From Lachnospiraceae bacterium (lineage in GTDB: Bacteria; Bacillota; Clostridia; Lachnospirales; Lachnospiraceae), in NCBI GenBank assembly GCA_017548765.1, contig JAFYZH010000092.1, positions 1 through 64,000 of the forward strand: a DNA stretch of 64,000 nucleotides, given 5' to 3'. The notes below the pieces were generated by a model. The model did no database searches. It saw nothing but the letters and a program-made list of their open reading frames with translations, and was not told the origin of the DNA. Positions 33,191 to 42,973 of this stretch are shown piece after piece; the stretch's first letter is position 1, and each line of letters opens with the position of its first letter. Position numbers and translations under genes: made by a program.

Positions 33191-34939
33191 TTATTTATTT
33201 TCAAGCATGTGCAACACATCTCGTATGATCTGATCTGCACAGCGCAGACCGTCGATCGCAGCGGATGTGATGCCGCCGGCATATCCCGCGCCTTCTCCGC
33301 ATGGATACAGTCCCTCGATACGACTTTGCAGGTCATCAGGGTTACGCAGGATCCTTACGGGTGAAGATGTCCGGCTCTCGATCGCGCAGACGATCGCATC
33401 GGGTCTGGTAAAGCCGGGAAGTTTTCTTTCAAACTCGGGCAATGCTTCGCGGATCGCCGAGTGAACGAAGTCCGGAAGAACGCTTTCCAGATCCGTGTAG
33501 TAAAAACCGCCCTTCGTTACGGGAACCATCGCCTCGTCATCCATTGACTCATCAAAACGATCCAAGGCGTCAGTCGAAAGGAAGTCTTTCATACGCTGAG
33601 TCGGGATCGCACCGTGTCCTGCACGAAACGCTCTGCCTTCTAAGTCTTCCTGAAAGTCGACGCCGGCCAGAACAGCCTCGGAAGGGAAATCCGAAGGCTC
33701 GACATTACAGACGATCGCACTGTTTGCAACACCGCTGTCACGTGCATGGTCGCTCATGCCATTGATGGCCAGACGCCCAGCTTGCGAGGAAGCATTGACC
33801 ACATAACCGCCGGGACACATACAAAATGAGTAAACGCTGCGCGAAGCAGTCCCTTCGCCGACCTGTGCGGTCAATTTGTACGAGGCGGCGGGCAGATCGT
33901 ATCGATCCGCTGCGTCTTTATACTGGTCTTTATCGATCATGCTTTGCGGATGCATCACACGAACGCCGACAGCAAACGGTTTCGCTTCCATCGGGATGTC
34001 ATGCGAATACAGCATGCGAAATGTATCGCGCGCGCTGTGACCGGTCGCTAAGATGCAACGGTCCGTCGCTACGCTCTCACCGCCTGCCAGTTTCAGGCCG
34101 GTAAGTCTTCCCTCACGGAAAGAAATATCATCGACGCGCGTTTGAAAACGAACGTCGGCGCCCTGTGACAAAATACGCTTACGCATATTTACGATCACTT
34201 CGCGCAAGCAGTCCGTGCCGACATGCGGCATCGAACTGATCATTATATCTTCCGGGGCGCCGAAGGAAACCAGGGTCTCCAGAACGTACCGGTGATAATC
34301 TTTGTTGGATTTGATGAGGGTATTGAGTTTTCCGTCGGAAAATGTTCCGGCTCCGCCCTCACCGAAGGAAACATTGCTCTCCGGGTCGGGATACATATCC
34401 TCCTCGGGAAGCTGTTCATATGCTTCTGTGCGTTTCCAGAATGCGCGGACCGTTTCCGTCCGCTCTTCCATGCATTGCCCGCGTTCCAAAACGATCGGTT
34501 GTAAACCTGCCATGGACAGCAGATACGAAGCAAATAAGCCTGCAGGGCCGAAACCAATGACCGATACCTTCGGGATCGAAGGAAGATCGCTCGCCTTACG
34601 CTCCAATAAATCACGCAGGCGTTTGGCATCCACTTCGAAACGATAGCCTTCGTCGTCATCAGGCAGATACGAAATGTCCGCGCCGAGTTTCTTATTATGC
34701 ATGGCGCGTTCAGCTAGTTTCTGCTGCTTTTCGGCGCCACAACCGTCAAAATACAGGGCAGCTTCGTAAACGTAAACGACATCAGCTCCTCCCTTACGAC
34801 GTGCATCCAGGGAACGACGACGCAATCGGTAGGAACTGAATTTTGTTTGAAATGCCTTTCGGCATATCTCTGACAGTTTGTGTTCGAGGTCTTCTTTCGA
34901 GTGGCCGACCGGCAGTTTCACTTGTTTAAGAAGGATCAT
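33191..34939 (-). CDS. FAD-dependent dehydrogenase (COG2509 family)
   Basis: A 582-residue flavoprotein with the Rossmann dinucleotide motif VIGFGPAGLFASYLL near residue 130, after an N-terminal domain of about 100 residues typical of the family. Other landmarks are FGEGGAGTFSDGKLNT, VSFGAPEDIM, CILATGHSARDTFRML, CMCPGGYV and a C-terminal YPCGEGAGYAGGITSAAIDGL. Members are called 'uncharacterised FAD-dependent dehydrogenases'; the substrate is unknown. It lies 3 bases after another flavoprotein gene, and the pair shares a promoter at 36263-36291. Confidence 0.85.
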   Translation of the reverse strand: MILLKQVKLPVGHSKEDLEHKLSEICRKAFQTKFSSYRLRRRSLDARRKGGADVVYVYEAALYFDGCGAEKQQKLAERAMHNKKLGADISYLPDDDEGYRFEVDAKRLRDLLERKASDLPSIPKVSVIGFGPAGLFASYLLSMAGLQPIVLERGQCMEERTETVRAFWKRTEAYEQLPEEDMYPDPESNVSFGEGGAGTFSDGKLNTLIKSNKDYHRYVLETLVSFGAPEDIMISSMPHVGTDCLREVIVNMRKRILSQGADVRFQTRVDDISFREGRLTGLKLAGGESVATDRCILATGHSARDTFRMLYSHDIPMEAKPFAVGVRVMHPQSMIDKDQYKDAADRYDLPAASYKLTAQVGEGTASRSVYSFCMCPGGYVVNASSQAGRLAINGMSDHARDSGVANSAIVCNVEPSDFPSEAVLAGVDFQEDLEGRAFRAGHGAIPTQRMKDFLSTDALDRFDESMDDEAMVPVTKGGFYYTDLESVLPDFVHSAIREALPEFERKLPGFTRPDAIVCAIESRTSSPVRILRNPDDLQSRIEGLYPCGEGAGYAGGITSAAIDGLRCADQIIRDVLHMLENK

Positions 34940-34942
34940 AAG

Positions 34943-36217
34943 TCATTCTCCCCTGCCTTGCAGACATCTTTGTGCCGCCGCTTTGCCGGCGAGCGCCCCG
35001 CTCGTAAATGCAAACTGCAGATTATAACCGCCGCAGTCACCGTAGACATCCAGCAGCTCTCCTGCAAAATACAGGCCCGGTTGCAGTTTGGATTCCATTG
35101 TCGTAGGCTCGACCTCCGGCAGACTTATGCCGCCGCTGCTGACCTGTGCATGATCAAATCCAAATGTGTTGAATACATCAAAGCGCAGATGCTTCAACGT
35201 ATCAATGGCCTTACCAAAGGCGGCAGCTTTTATGCTCGCCATCTTTTTATTCCGGTCAGGAATGTTCTTCAACGCCTCGATCAATTTCACGGGAAAGATC
35301 CGTGTCAACTGTTCCTGTATGGTCCTCTCACCGAAATACTCACTCCACTCGGGATATGCTCCCATCGCATCCTCTGCATCCGTGCCAGGCGCCAGATCGA
35401 TCTCAACGCTAACCTTTTGACCTTTCTCTAAAGCGATCGCTGCACTTCCTGCAACCTGGAAAACAGGGATCCCGCTGATCCCGTAGTCCGTAAAAAGGAT
35501 CTCGCCTTTTTCGGTGTCGACCGGCTTATCATCCACGATCAGCGTGATCGATGCCTCATTGATGCGTGTACCTGCCCATACAGAAAAACTCGCGCCGTTC
35601 TCTTTCAATTTCAGCGGGCATAATGCGGGCAATGGTTCCACGATCGTGTGACCGAAGTTCTTTGCATAGTAATAGCCGCTGCCGTCACTTCCGAATTTGG
35701 GTGAAGCGCTGCCTCCCATCGCAAGGATCACGGCGTCTGCATCAAATGCGCGCCCCGAACGAGTCCGGACGACAAAACGTCCATCCTCCTGTTGCAAGGT
35801 CCGCATGCGATCCGAAAGGATCACTTCGACACCCAGGCGACGGATCTCATCCTCCAAACACGTAACGACCGTAGCCGCGCTTTCGTTTGCCGGATAAAAA
35901 TAGCTGCGATGACGAACGACCGCCGGAAGTCCGAGTTCATGAAAGAATGTGAGGATGAAATTATTCTCCATGGAATTCAAAGCCTCGGAGATCCAGGCAG
36001 GATCGGAAGACGTATGAAAATGCGAACGGTCCTGATCGATATTCGCAAAGTTACATTTTCCGTTTCCGGTCGCGTAGATCTTGCGTCCGAGCTTTTCATT
36101 GCCCTCAATGAGGATGACGTTCGCTCCCTCTCGGGCCGCAAAGATCGCACTTGCAAGACCGGCAGCCGAGCCGCCGATCACACAGATCGTCGATTTTTGC
36201 TTTTGATCCATGCCCAT
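34943..36217 (-). CDS. BaiN/HI0933-type NAD(P)/FAD-dependent oxidoreductase
   Basis: 424 residues with the chosen start. The N-terminus ICVIGGSAAGLASAIFAAR is the FAD-binding glycine motif, followed by EGNEKLGRKIYATGNGKCNFAN, the hallmark of the HI0933/YhiN (COG2081) family. AVILAMGGSASPKFGSDGSGY, TDYGISGIPVFQ and the C-terminal GELLDVYGDCGGYNLQFAFTSG complete it. The start at ATG 36217 has GGAGG 5 bases upstream; the frame extends to 36274 but without a ribosome-binding site. Relatives are reported to reduce unsaturated steroid or related substrates, but that cannot be transferred here. It begins a new transcript inside the long gene run. Confidence 0.87.
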   Translation of the reverse strand: MGMDQKQKSTICVIGGSAAGLASAIFAAREGANVILIEGNEKLGRKIYATGNGKCNFANIDQDRSHFHTSSDPAWISEALNSMENNFILTFFHELGLPAVVRHRSYFYPANESAATVVTCLEDEIRRLGVEVILSDRMRTLQQEDGRFVVRTRSGRAFDADAVILAMGGSASPKFGSDGSGYYYAKNFGHTIVEPLPALCPLKLKENGASFSVWAGTRINEASITLIVDDKPVDTEKGEILFTDYGISGIPVFQVAGSAAIALEKGQKVSVEIDLAPGTDAEDAMGAYPEWSEYFGERTIQEQLTRIFPVKLIEALKNIPDRNKKMASIKAAAFGKAIDTLKHLRFDVFNTFGFDHAQVSSGGISLPEVEPTTMESKLQPGLYFAGELLDVYGDCGGYNLQFAFTSGALAGKAAAQRCLQGRGE

Positions 36218-36262
36218 AGGAGCCTCCTTCATCTGGCCTAAGTCACTGTTAAGCCACATTTT

Positions 36263-36291
36263 AGTATAACACAAAACCCGCGAGATGTAAA
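36263..36291 (-). promoter_or_regulatory. internal promoter for the two flavoprotein genes
   Basis: Minus-strand TTTACA (36286-36291), a 17-base spacer and TATACT (36263-36268). The -35 lies in the loop of the recN terminator hairpin. Confidence 0.7.
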
Positions 36292-36305
36292 CATCACGCG
36301 CGGGT
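36273..36305 (-). terminator. intrinsic terminator at the end of recN, overlapping a promoter
   Basis: Minus-strand ACCCGCG (36299-36305) pairs with CGCGGGT (36276-36282), with weaker inner pairing, followed by TTTT. The 5' arm overlaps the last codons of recN. Confidence 0.7.
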
Positions 36306-37982
36306 CTCGGTTTTTGCCATTTGCTTCATCTGGCGTGCATTTTCGAGCACCAGATCATTGATCTCTTTTCCGCCGAGCATGCGTGCGATCTCCTTAACGC
36401 TGGCTTCTTCATCCAGCACAAAGATATCGGTATGCGTGCTCGACTGATCGGTATCCTTTTCGATCAGGAAATGGGTATCCGCCATCGAGACGATCTGCGG
36501 CAGATGACTGATGCAGATGACCTGACGGTCTTTGGATATCTTCCCCAAAAGTTCTGCGACTTTTTGTGCGGTACGACCGCTGATACCGGTATCGATCTCA
36601 TCGAAGATCAGGGTATCGACATCGTCGGTACGCGCCATGATCGATTTGATCGCAAGCATGATACGGGAAAGCTCACCACCGGATGCGATCTGCTCGAGCG
36701 GGCGGATCGGTGAACCCGGATTTGTCGAGATCAGGAAGCTGACGTCATCATTGCCGTTCGCTGAAAAACGCTCCGCTTTTTCGAAGGATACTTCGAACTC
36801 CACGGTAAGAAAATTCAAGCCCACCAGGCTCTCTTTCAGCTCCTTTTCAAAGCTTTTTGCATATTTCTTTCGTAAAGATGTCAGCGTATCACAAGCCACG
36901 GTCAGGTCATTTTCCAAACGTTGCTTCTGTGCGGTCAATGTACTTTTTCTTTCTTCGTAATCCCGTAAAAAAGCCAGACGTTTTTCGCAGGAATCGCGAT
37001 GTGCCATGATCTCTTCATACGTGTTACCGTATTTACGTTTCATGTCATGGATCAGGTCCAGACGACCTTGCAGGCTGCTTAACAATTCCTCATCCTGTGA
37101 AATACCGGACAGGTAGGAATTTACATCCAGTGAAACATCATGGAGCAGGCTCTCCAGATCCATCAGTTCATCATGGATCGGGGTCAATCCCTCATCCAAT
37201 GTCACCAAATGCGAGATCACCTTCAGGGAACGCTCGACTGCCTCGGAAGCTGAGGTGCGGGAAGCATTGATCTCGTCATAGATCTCCGAAAGACCCTGTA
37301 CCAGCGTAGCAGCGGAATTCGCCTTCTTAAACTGCGTCATCAGGTCTTCCTCTTCTCCTTCGATCAGGTGCGCCGCATCGATCTCATTGAGCTCATATTC
37401 GCAGAAATCCATCTCGCGGAAACGTTTCGTATCATCCAGATCCATCTCTGCCAGATCGTGGATCGTTTTCTGGTATTCACGGTATAACTCAGATACCTTT
37501 TGCTTCGCTCCAGCGATCTGCGCCTTTCCGAACTCATCCAGGATCTCTAAGTGTTTCGCTTTCTTCAGCAGAGACTGATGCTCATGCTGTCCGTGTAGAT
37601 CCAAAAGTCTGTCGGTAATATCCCGCAGATCCGATGCAGAGATCGTTTCCCCATTGATCCTGCAAACAGACTTCGTTCCCGTGATCTTACGGGAAATGAG
37701 TAATTCACCGTCCTCGGGAACATCGATCATTTTCTCCTGGAGCAGGGAAACAAACGAGTTCTCCATACGGTCTAATGTAAATCCCAATTCGATAAATCCG
37801 CTCTTTTGCGGATCTTTCAATATATCCTTCGGCAATTTGCCGCCAAGTGCGATCGAGACCGAACCGATGATCACCGACTTACCTGCGCCGGTCTCACCGG
37901 ACAGAATATTCAGGCCCGGTGTAAACTCGATATCGATCTCGTCGATCAGAGCGACATTTGCAATATGCAATGAATGTAACAT
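36294..37982 (-). CDS. recN: DNA repair protein RecN
   Basis: SMC-like ATPase of double-strand break repair. The 562-residue protein has the N-terminal FTPGLNILSGETGAGKSVIIGS Walker A, two long coiled-coil arms and the C-terminal signature RPLEQIASGGELSRIMLAIK with Walker B TLIFDEIDTGISGRTAQKV. It follows argR by 8 bases; nadK-argR-recN is a common Firmicutes order. Its hairpin terminator overlaps the 3' end. Confidence 0.96.
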   Translation of the reverse strand: MLHSLHIANVALIDEIDIEFTPGLNILSGETGAGKSVIIGSVSIALGGKLPKDILKDPQKSGFIELGFTLDRMENSFVSLLQEKMIDVPEDGELLISRKITGTKSVCRINGETISASDLRDITDRLLDLHGQHEHQSLLKKAKHLEILDEFGKAQIAGAKQKVSELYREYQKTIHDLAEMDLDDTKRFREMDFCEYELNEIDAAHLIEGEEEDLMTQFKKANSAATLVQGLSEIYDEINASRTSASEAVERSLKVISHLVTLDEGLTPIHDELMDLESLLHDVSLDVNSYLSGISQDEELLSSLQGRLDLIHDMKRKYGNTYEEIMAHRDSCEKRLAFLRDYEERKSTLTAQKQRLENDLTVACDTLTSLRKKYAKSFEKELKESLVGLNFLTVEFEVSFEKAERFSANGNDDVSFLISTNPGSPIRPLEQIASGGELSRIMLAIKSIMARTDDVDTLIFDEIDTGISGRTAQKVAELLGKISKDRQVICISHLPQIVSMADTHFLIEKDTDQSSTHTDIFVLDEEASVKEIARMLGGKEINDLVLENARQMKQMAKTETRA

Positions 37983-37990
37983 GCACCCTC

Positions 37991-38488
37991 CTATGCCATG
38001 GCTGATTTAATGATGTCCTGAATACGCTTTTGAAGTATGACTGCTTCATCGTTTGTTTTAGCCACACAGAAGATCGTATCATCGCCCGCTATGGAGCCGA
38101 CGATCTCTTTATAATGCAACGAGTCCAATGCTGCCGCCACAGCCATCGCCATGCCCGGCGCCGTCTTGATCACGAGAATGTTTTGTGCGACATCTGCATG
38201 CGAAAAACCTTCTGTTAACACACGAAGAAGACGCCGCATATTCTCTGGCATCTTCTTTATATCTTCCGTATTATCGCCGGGCAGGTGGCTTTCATTCAGC
38301 TTATAAACGCTCTTTTTGCCCTTCTCCGACACTTTGTATAAGTTCAGTTTTTGCAGATCGCGCGACACCGTAGCCTGCGTGACCGAAAAGCCTTCGTTTT
38401 GAAGGTACAGAACGATCTCTTCCTGCGTTTGCGCAGGTCCCGATGAAAGCAGTTCCAGTATTTTCTTCTGACGCGCATTCTCTTTCAT
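37991..38488 (-). CDS. argR: arginine repressor
   Basis: Arginine-sensing hexameric regulator. The 165-residue protein has an N-terminal winged helix (KILELLSSGPAQTQEEIVLYLQ, TQATVSRDLQKLNL) and a C-terminal oligomerisation/arginine-binding domain with EIVGSIAGDDTIFCVAKT. A slightly long linker (NESHLPGDNTEDIKK) joins them. The targets are not in this window; proB is the only related biosynthetic gene. Confidence 0.95.
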   Translation of the reverse strand: MKENARQKKILELLSSGPAQTQEEIVLYLQNEGFSVTQATVSRDLQKLNLYKVSEKGKKSVYKLNESHLPGDNTEDIKKMPENMRRLLRVLTEGFSHADVAQNILVIKTAPGMAMAVAAALDSLHYKEIVGSIAGDDTIFCVAKTNDEAVILQKRIQDIIKSAMA

Positions 38489-38497
38489 GACGGTCTC

Positions 38498-39349
38498 CTA
38501 TTGCATCTTTTTTCTGAGAAGTTCGATGAAACTGGTCTGTGATAATTTGATCAGACGGGTAGGCTTTTCAAAACGGGAAACGCGGATCACGTCATCCTCA
38601 TTCAGATCCACCATATGATTTCCGTCGTATGCGAGCACGCATCCTTCTTTCGAAGAGGCACTCGTTGAAGGCTTGATCCGAACCTCAATCGTACTAAATG
38701 CATCGACGATCACGCATCTGGCGTTCAGTGCATGGGCGCAGATCGGCGTCATCACCATGAGCTGCGCAGTCGGCACCACGAGGGGGCCGCCGGCCGACAG
38801 GTTATATGCGGTCGATCCGGTCGCCGTAGAAAAGATCATGCCGTCCGCACGATAATTCATCAGGTACGCACCATTTACATAAACATCGAAATCGATCACA
38901 TGCATGTGCCCCACACGATTTAAAACGATATCATTGAGGGCAATGTCTGTCATGACCTCTTTGCCGTTATGCAGGATCACACCTTGGATCAGCATACGCT
39001 CTTCGATCTCGTAATCATCCTTTAACAAACGGTCCAGCGAAGGAAACAGACGGTCTTTATCGATCTCTGCCAGGAAACCCAAATGTCCCAGATTTACACC
39101 CATGACCGGAATATCACGCAGGTACATATCGCGGGCAGCCTGAATGAGGGTCCCGTCACCGCCCAGAGTGATCACACACTCCGTGTCTTCAGGTAACGCT
39201 ACCTTTACTTTCTGACGCTCTTCATAACTGGCCGGCATATCGTAAACGAAGCACTTTGCCTCATGCTCCTCCAGATACGCGCGGATCGAATTTGTGATCT
39301 TACCGTCCACATCCTTTGAACGGTTGACGAACAGTCCGAAATTCTTCAC
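38498..39349 (-). CDS. nadK: NAD kinase
   Basis: Phosphorylates NAD to NADP. The 283-residue protein has the GGDGT motif at 63-67 (VITLGGDGTLIQAARD), GVNLGHLGFLAEID, DGMIFSTATGSTAYNLSAGGP and VVPTAQLMVMTPI. It lies between tlyA and argR with gaps of 15 and 9 bases. Confidence 0.96.
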   Translation of the reverse strand: MKNFGLFVNRSKDVDGKITNSIRAYLEEHEAKCFVYDMPASYEERQKVKVALPEDTECVITLGGDGTLIQAARDMYLRDIPVMGVNLGHLGFLAEIDKDRLFPSLDRLLKDDYEIEERMLIQGVILHNGKEVMTDIALNDIVLNRVGHMHVIDFDVYVNGAYLMNYRADGMIFSTATGSTAYNLSAGGPLVVPTAQLMVMTPICAHALNARCVIVDAFSTIEVRIKPSTSASSKEGCVLAYDGNHMVDLNEDDVIRVSRFEKPTRLIKLSQTSFIELLRKKMQ

Positions 39350-39364
39350 AACAGTTCTCCTTGT

Positions 39365-40198
39365 TTACAAATCAAAAGCGTGATGAGCTTCGTTCACGAC
39401 ACGGTCTAAAACTTCGATCGAGTCAGCGCCTTTAGCGCCCTTCTTCAGGTGAAACAAAAACTCTGTATTTCCGTCACCGCCGAGCACGGGCGAGTACGTG
39501 GCAGTGAGAAAACCGGGTCGTATGTCCTCGGGCATGGCCCGTAGGAAATTGTAGATATTTATCAAAACATCGAGATGTGTCTTTCTGTCACGGACGATGC
39601 CTTTCTTCCCTACAGCGGCCGGTCCGGCTTCAAACTGCGGCTTCACCAAACAGACCAACTCTCCATCTTCGGAAAGCGTGGAGCAAACCGGGATCAAAAG
39701 CTTCGTGATCGAAATGAAAGAAACATCCATTGCAGCGAAATCCGGTTTATTTCGGTCCGAATATCCGGGAAGGCTATCCGCAGTCAGGTCTTTAACGTTA
39801 AAGCCTTCCATCGAGCATACGGCAGGATTATCTTTAAGACGCGGGTCCAACTGATCATGGCCGGAATCGATCGCATAAACAAACGATGCACATTCCTGAA
39901 GCATGCAGTCGGTAAATCCGCCGGTCGATGCTCCGATATCCAGGCATACCCGATCTTTCAGAACGATGCCGAACTGATCGATCGCTTTCTTAAGTTTCAT
40001 TCCGCCGCGGCTCACATAGGGGATCTCTCCGCGGTCCAAATGGATGTCGCTTGCTTCAGTCACAAAGGCTCCGGGCTTCGTCGTCAGAACTCCGTCGACC
40101 GTACAAGCCCCGCTTTTTATCAATTCCTGTGCACGAGGTCTGGAACTGACCATACCGGTCTCGACCAGAAAGACGTCCAGGCGCTTTTTTTCACTCAT
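39365..40198 (-). CDS. tlyA: TlyA-family rRNA 2'-O-methyltransferase
   Basis: 277 residues: an N-terminal S4 RNA-binding domain (RLDVFLVETGMVSSRPRAQELIKSG) and an FtsJ-like SAM methyltransferase domain with VCLDIGASTGGFTDCMLQ and PDFAAMDVSFISI. Characterised TlyA proteins methylate C1409 of 16S and C1920 of 23S rRNA and confer capreomycin sensitivity; Firmicutes members are shorter-studied. It overlaps dxs by 8 bases. Confidence 0.93.
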   Translation of the reverse strand: MSEKKRLDVFLVETGMVSSRPRAQELIKSGACTVDGVLTTKPGAFVTEASDIHLDRGEIPYVSRGGMKLKKAIDQFGIVLKDRVCLDIGASTGGFTDCMLQECASFVYAIDSGHDQLDPRLKDNPAVCSMEGFNVKDLTADSLPGYSDRNKPDFAAMDVSFISITKLLIPVCSTLSEDGELVCLVKPQFEAGPAAVGKKGIVRDRKTHLDVLINIYNFLRAMPEDIRPGFLTATYSPVLGGDGNTEFLFHLKKGAKGADSIEVLDRVVNEAHHAFDL

Positions 40199-42074
40199 GA
40201 TCGTCCTTCAACCCCTTCGCTGCTTTTATCGCTTCTTCGTAGATATGGTCTGCATCCAGATTAAGCTCCTTCATAAGAACATCGGGACATCCATGCGGGA
40301 TGAATTGGTCCGGGATCGCACAGATCTTCACCTTAGCGCGTGAACGCTGTTCCATGAGGAAGGCTGCGATCTGTTCTCCGATACCGCCCTTTTTAACGTT
40401 TTCTTCAAGTGTAAATATGTTTTTGAAATTCTTCAAAGAACGGATGCATTCCAGATCCAGAGGTTTTGCAAAGCGAAGGTTGATCACGGTCGCTTCTACC
40501 CCCTCGCTCTCCAGTCGCTCGGCAACTTCCATGGCGATCTTCGTCATGGATCCGATCGAAACGAGGGCCAATGTATTATCCTTGGATCTCTTCATTACTT
40601 CCGCTTTGCCGTAAACGATCTTGGAATTATAACTCTTATATTCGAGTAATGCTTCCCCGCGCGGATAACGGATAGCCAACGGACCTTCGAAGGTATTGGA
40701 AAACCGGAACATCTGCGCAAACTCATACGCATTCTTCGGCGCCATGACCGTCAGGTTCGGGATCGAAGTCAAATACGACAGATCGAAAATGCCCTGATGC
40801 GTCTCGCCGTCTTTACCGACGATGCCTGCACGGTCGACGGCAAAGGTGACCGGCAGCTTCTGCTGGCAGACATCATGCAGAATAGAGTCGTACGCTCTCT
40901 GCAAAAACGATGAATAGATCGCGACATAGGGTCTCATGCCTGCGACAGCAAGTCCGGCGGCAAATGTCACGGCATGCGCCTCGGCGATACCGACATCAAA
41001 GAACCTCTCCGGAAAATGTCTGGAGAAGCGGGAAAGCCCCGTTCCATCCGCCATGGCAGCGGTGATCGCAACCACCTTATTATTCTGCTTTCCCAGTTGC
41101 ATCATGCAATCGGAAAACAGTTTCGTATATGTAAAGTTCTCCTGCTTTCGAAGCAGTTTTCCGGTCTTAGGATCGAACGGGTCGACACCGTGGAACTTCC
41201 CGGGATTTGCTTCGGCAAAAGAATAACCTTTTCCCTTTTTAGTAAGCACGTGTACCAAAACAGGGCCTTTCACCTGTTTAGCACTGCGAAACGCCTTGAT
41301 CAACTGATTTGTATTATGGCCGTCAAACGGTCCCAAATACGTTATATCCATGTCCTCAAACATCATGCCGTCACGAACGACAAACTGTTTGATACTGTCT
41401 TTTGCAGTAGAGATCACATCGTGGATATCCTCACCGGAAGGGATCCTGAGAAGATTTCCCGTGATGCTCTGTTTGATCCCTGTATAAATACGGGATGTAC
41501 GCATTTTTCCTAGAAAATTGCTGACGCCGCCTACATTTTCCGAGATCGACATCGTATTATCGTTCAAAACGATGATGAAGTTTCCCTTAACGGCAGAAGC
41601 ATTATTCAGGGCTTCAAATGCCAGTCCTCCGGTCAATGCACCGTCTCCGATCACGGAGATCACATGGTAGTCCTCCCCTTTCAGATCCCGGGCCTGTGCC
41701 ATACCGATGCCGGCTGAGATCGAGGTCGAACTGTGGCCGGTGTCAAATGCATCGCAAGGGCTCTCCTTACGCTTCGGGAAGCCACTCATCCCGCCACGGG
41801 AACGGAGGTTCTTAAAACCTTCCTTACGACCGGTCAGGATCTTATGGGTATATGACTGATGACCAACGTCCCAAATGACTTTATCACGGTTCATGTCGAA
41901 AGATAAATGGATCGCCATGGTCAGTTCCACGGCACCCAAATTAGACGAAAGATGTCCGCCCGTCCGGCTGACATTTTCGATCAGAAAATCCCTTATCTCC
42001 CTGGCCAATACTTTATAACTCTTCGGAGATATCTTTTGGATGTCATTCGGTTTTTTGATCAATTCCAAATACAT
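40191..42074 (-). CDS. dxs: 1-deoxy-D-xylulose-5-phosphate synthase
   Basis: Thiamine-diphosphate enzyme making DXP from pyruvate and glyceraldehyde-3-phosphate, the entry to the MEP isoprenoid pathway. The 627-residue protein has HLSSNLGAVELTMAIH, WDVGHQSYTHKILTGR, VIGDGALTGGLAFEALNNA (ThDP motif), DRAGIVGKDGETHQG and the C-terminal transketolase domain. With ispA just downstream it places isoprenoid precursor supply in this operon. Confidence 0.97.
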   Translation of the reverse strand: MYLELIKKPNDIQKISPKSYKVLAREIRDFLIENVSRTGGHLSSNLGAVELTMAIHLSFDMNRDKVIWDVGHQSYTHKILTGRKEGFKNLRSRGGMSGFPKRKESPCDAFDTGHSSTSISAGIGMAQARDLKGEDYHVISVIGDGALTGGLAFEALNNASAVKGNFIIVLNDNTMSISENVGGVSNFLGKMRTSRIYTGIKQSITGNLLRIPSGEDIHDVISTAKDSIKQFVVRDGMMFEDMDITYLGPFDGHNTNQLIKAFRSAKQVKGPVLVHVLTKKGKGYSFAEANPGKFHGVDPFDPKTGKLLRKQENFTYTKLFSDCMMQLGKQNNKVVAITAAMADGTGLSRFSRHFPERFFDVGIAEAHAVTFAAGLAVAGMRPYVAIYSSFLQRAYDSILHDVCQQKLPVTFAVDRAGIVGKDGETHQGIFDLSYLTSIPNLTVMAPKNAYEFAQMFRFSNTFEGPLAIRYPRGEALLEYKSYNSKIVYGKAEVMKRSKDNTLALVSIGSMTKIAMEVAERLESEGVEATVINLRFAKPLDLECIRSLKNFKNIFTLEENVKKGGIGEQIAAFLMEQRSRAKVKICAIPDQFIPHGCPDVLMKELNLDADHIYEEAIKAAKGLKDDHE

Positions 42075-42090
42075 GCAAACACCTCCGAAC

Positions 42091-42969
42091 CTATTTCTCC
42101 CTGGAGATCATAGAAGTAAACAACGCTTTCAGCGTTGCGGGATCACCGGGAAGTTCTTCCAGCAAACGGATCGCTTCATCGGTCAGCTGCTGTACATCTT
42201 CCTGTGCTTTCTTCATTCCGTAGAGGGATACATAGGTCGTCTTATTGTTTTTCTCATCGCTATGCAGCGGTTTACCGATCGTCGCCTCATCACCGGAAAC
42301 ATCCAGGATGTCATCGCGGATCTGGAATGCAACGCCAACATTTTCCGCGATCTTACGGCACTTCTCGACATCTTTTAAGGATGCTCCTCCGAGCACAGCC
42401 CCGATCATCATCGCAGACTCCAAAAGCGCTCCGGTCTTTAAACGGAACACAAAATCGAGTTCTTCCGCAGACATGGGGCGTCCGGTAAGTTCTACATCCA
42501 CCGTCTGACCGCCGATCATACCGTAGATGCCGGTCTTATTTGCTAAGATATGGATCGCCTTACAAAGGCGCTCCGGATTCTTCGTTTTTGCGTATGCGGA
42601 AGAAGCCACCTCAAATGCGTAGATCATGAGGGCATCACCGGCGAGCACACCGGTCGCCTCGCTCTCATATTTCGCCCAGGTGGTCAGCTTTCCGCGACGG
42701 AAACGATCATTATCCATGCAGGGAAGGTCGTCGTGGACCAGGCTGGAGGAATGGATCATCTCCAACGCGACCATCATCGCCTTCAGGTCCGGCGTGATCG
42801 GCGCATCACAAAACAGGCGGTAGGTCTCATGCATGATCAAAGGACGCAAACGCTTACCGCCGGCCATTACACTGTAATTCAAAGCCTCGAGGATGGTCTT
42901 TTGGAAGCCCTTCTCCTTCGGGAGAAATTCCCGGATCATCTCCTCGATATATTCGATATCTATATTCAT
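42091..42969 (-). CDS. ispA: short-chain (farnesyl) diphosphate synthase
   Basis: 292 residues with the chosen start. Condenses isopentenyl diphosphate with allylic diphosphates. The first aspartate-rich motif is HDDLPCMDND with GGKRLRP before it; the second is IRDDILDVSGDE. The start at ATG 42969 follows xseB closely with CGGAG upstream; the frame runs further to 43026, but only inside xseB. The order xseA-xseB-ispA-dxs-tlyA is the common Firmicutes block. Confidence 0.94.
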   Translation of the reverse strand: MNIDIEYIEEMIREFLPKEKGFQKTILEALNYSVMAGGKRLRPLIMHETYRLFCDAPITPDLKAMMVALEMIHSSSLVHDDLPCMDNDRFRRGKLTTWAKYESEATGVLAGDALMIYAFEVASSAYAKTKNPERLCKAIHILANKTGIYGMIGGQTVDVELTGRPMSAEELDFVFRLKTGALLESAMMIGAVLGGASLKDVEKCRKIAENVGVAFQIRDDILDVSGDEATIGKPLHSDEKNNKTTYVSLYGMKKAQEDVQQLTDEAIRLLEELPGDPATLKALFTSMISREK

Positions 42970-42973
42970 TTTT

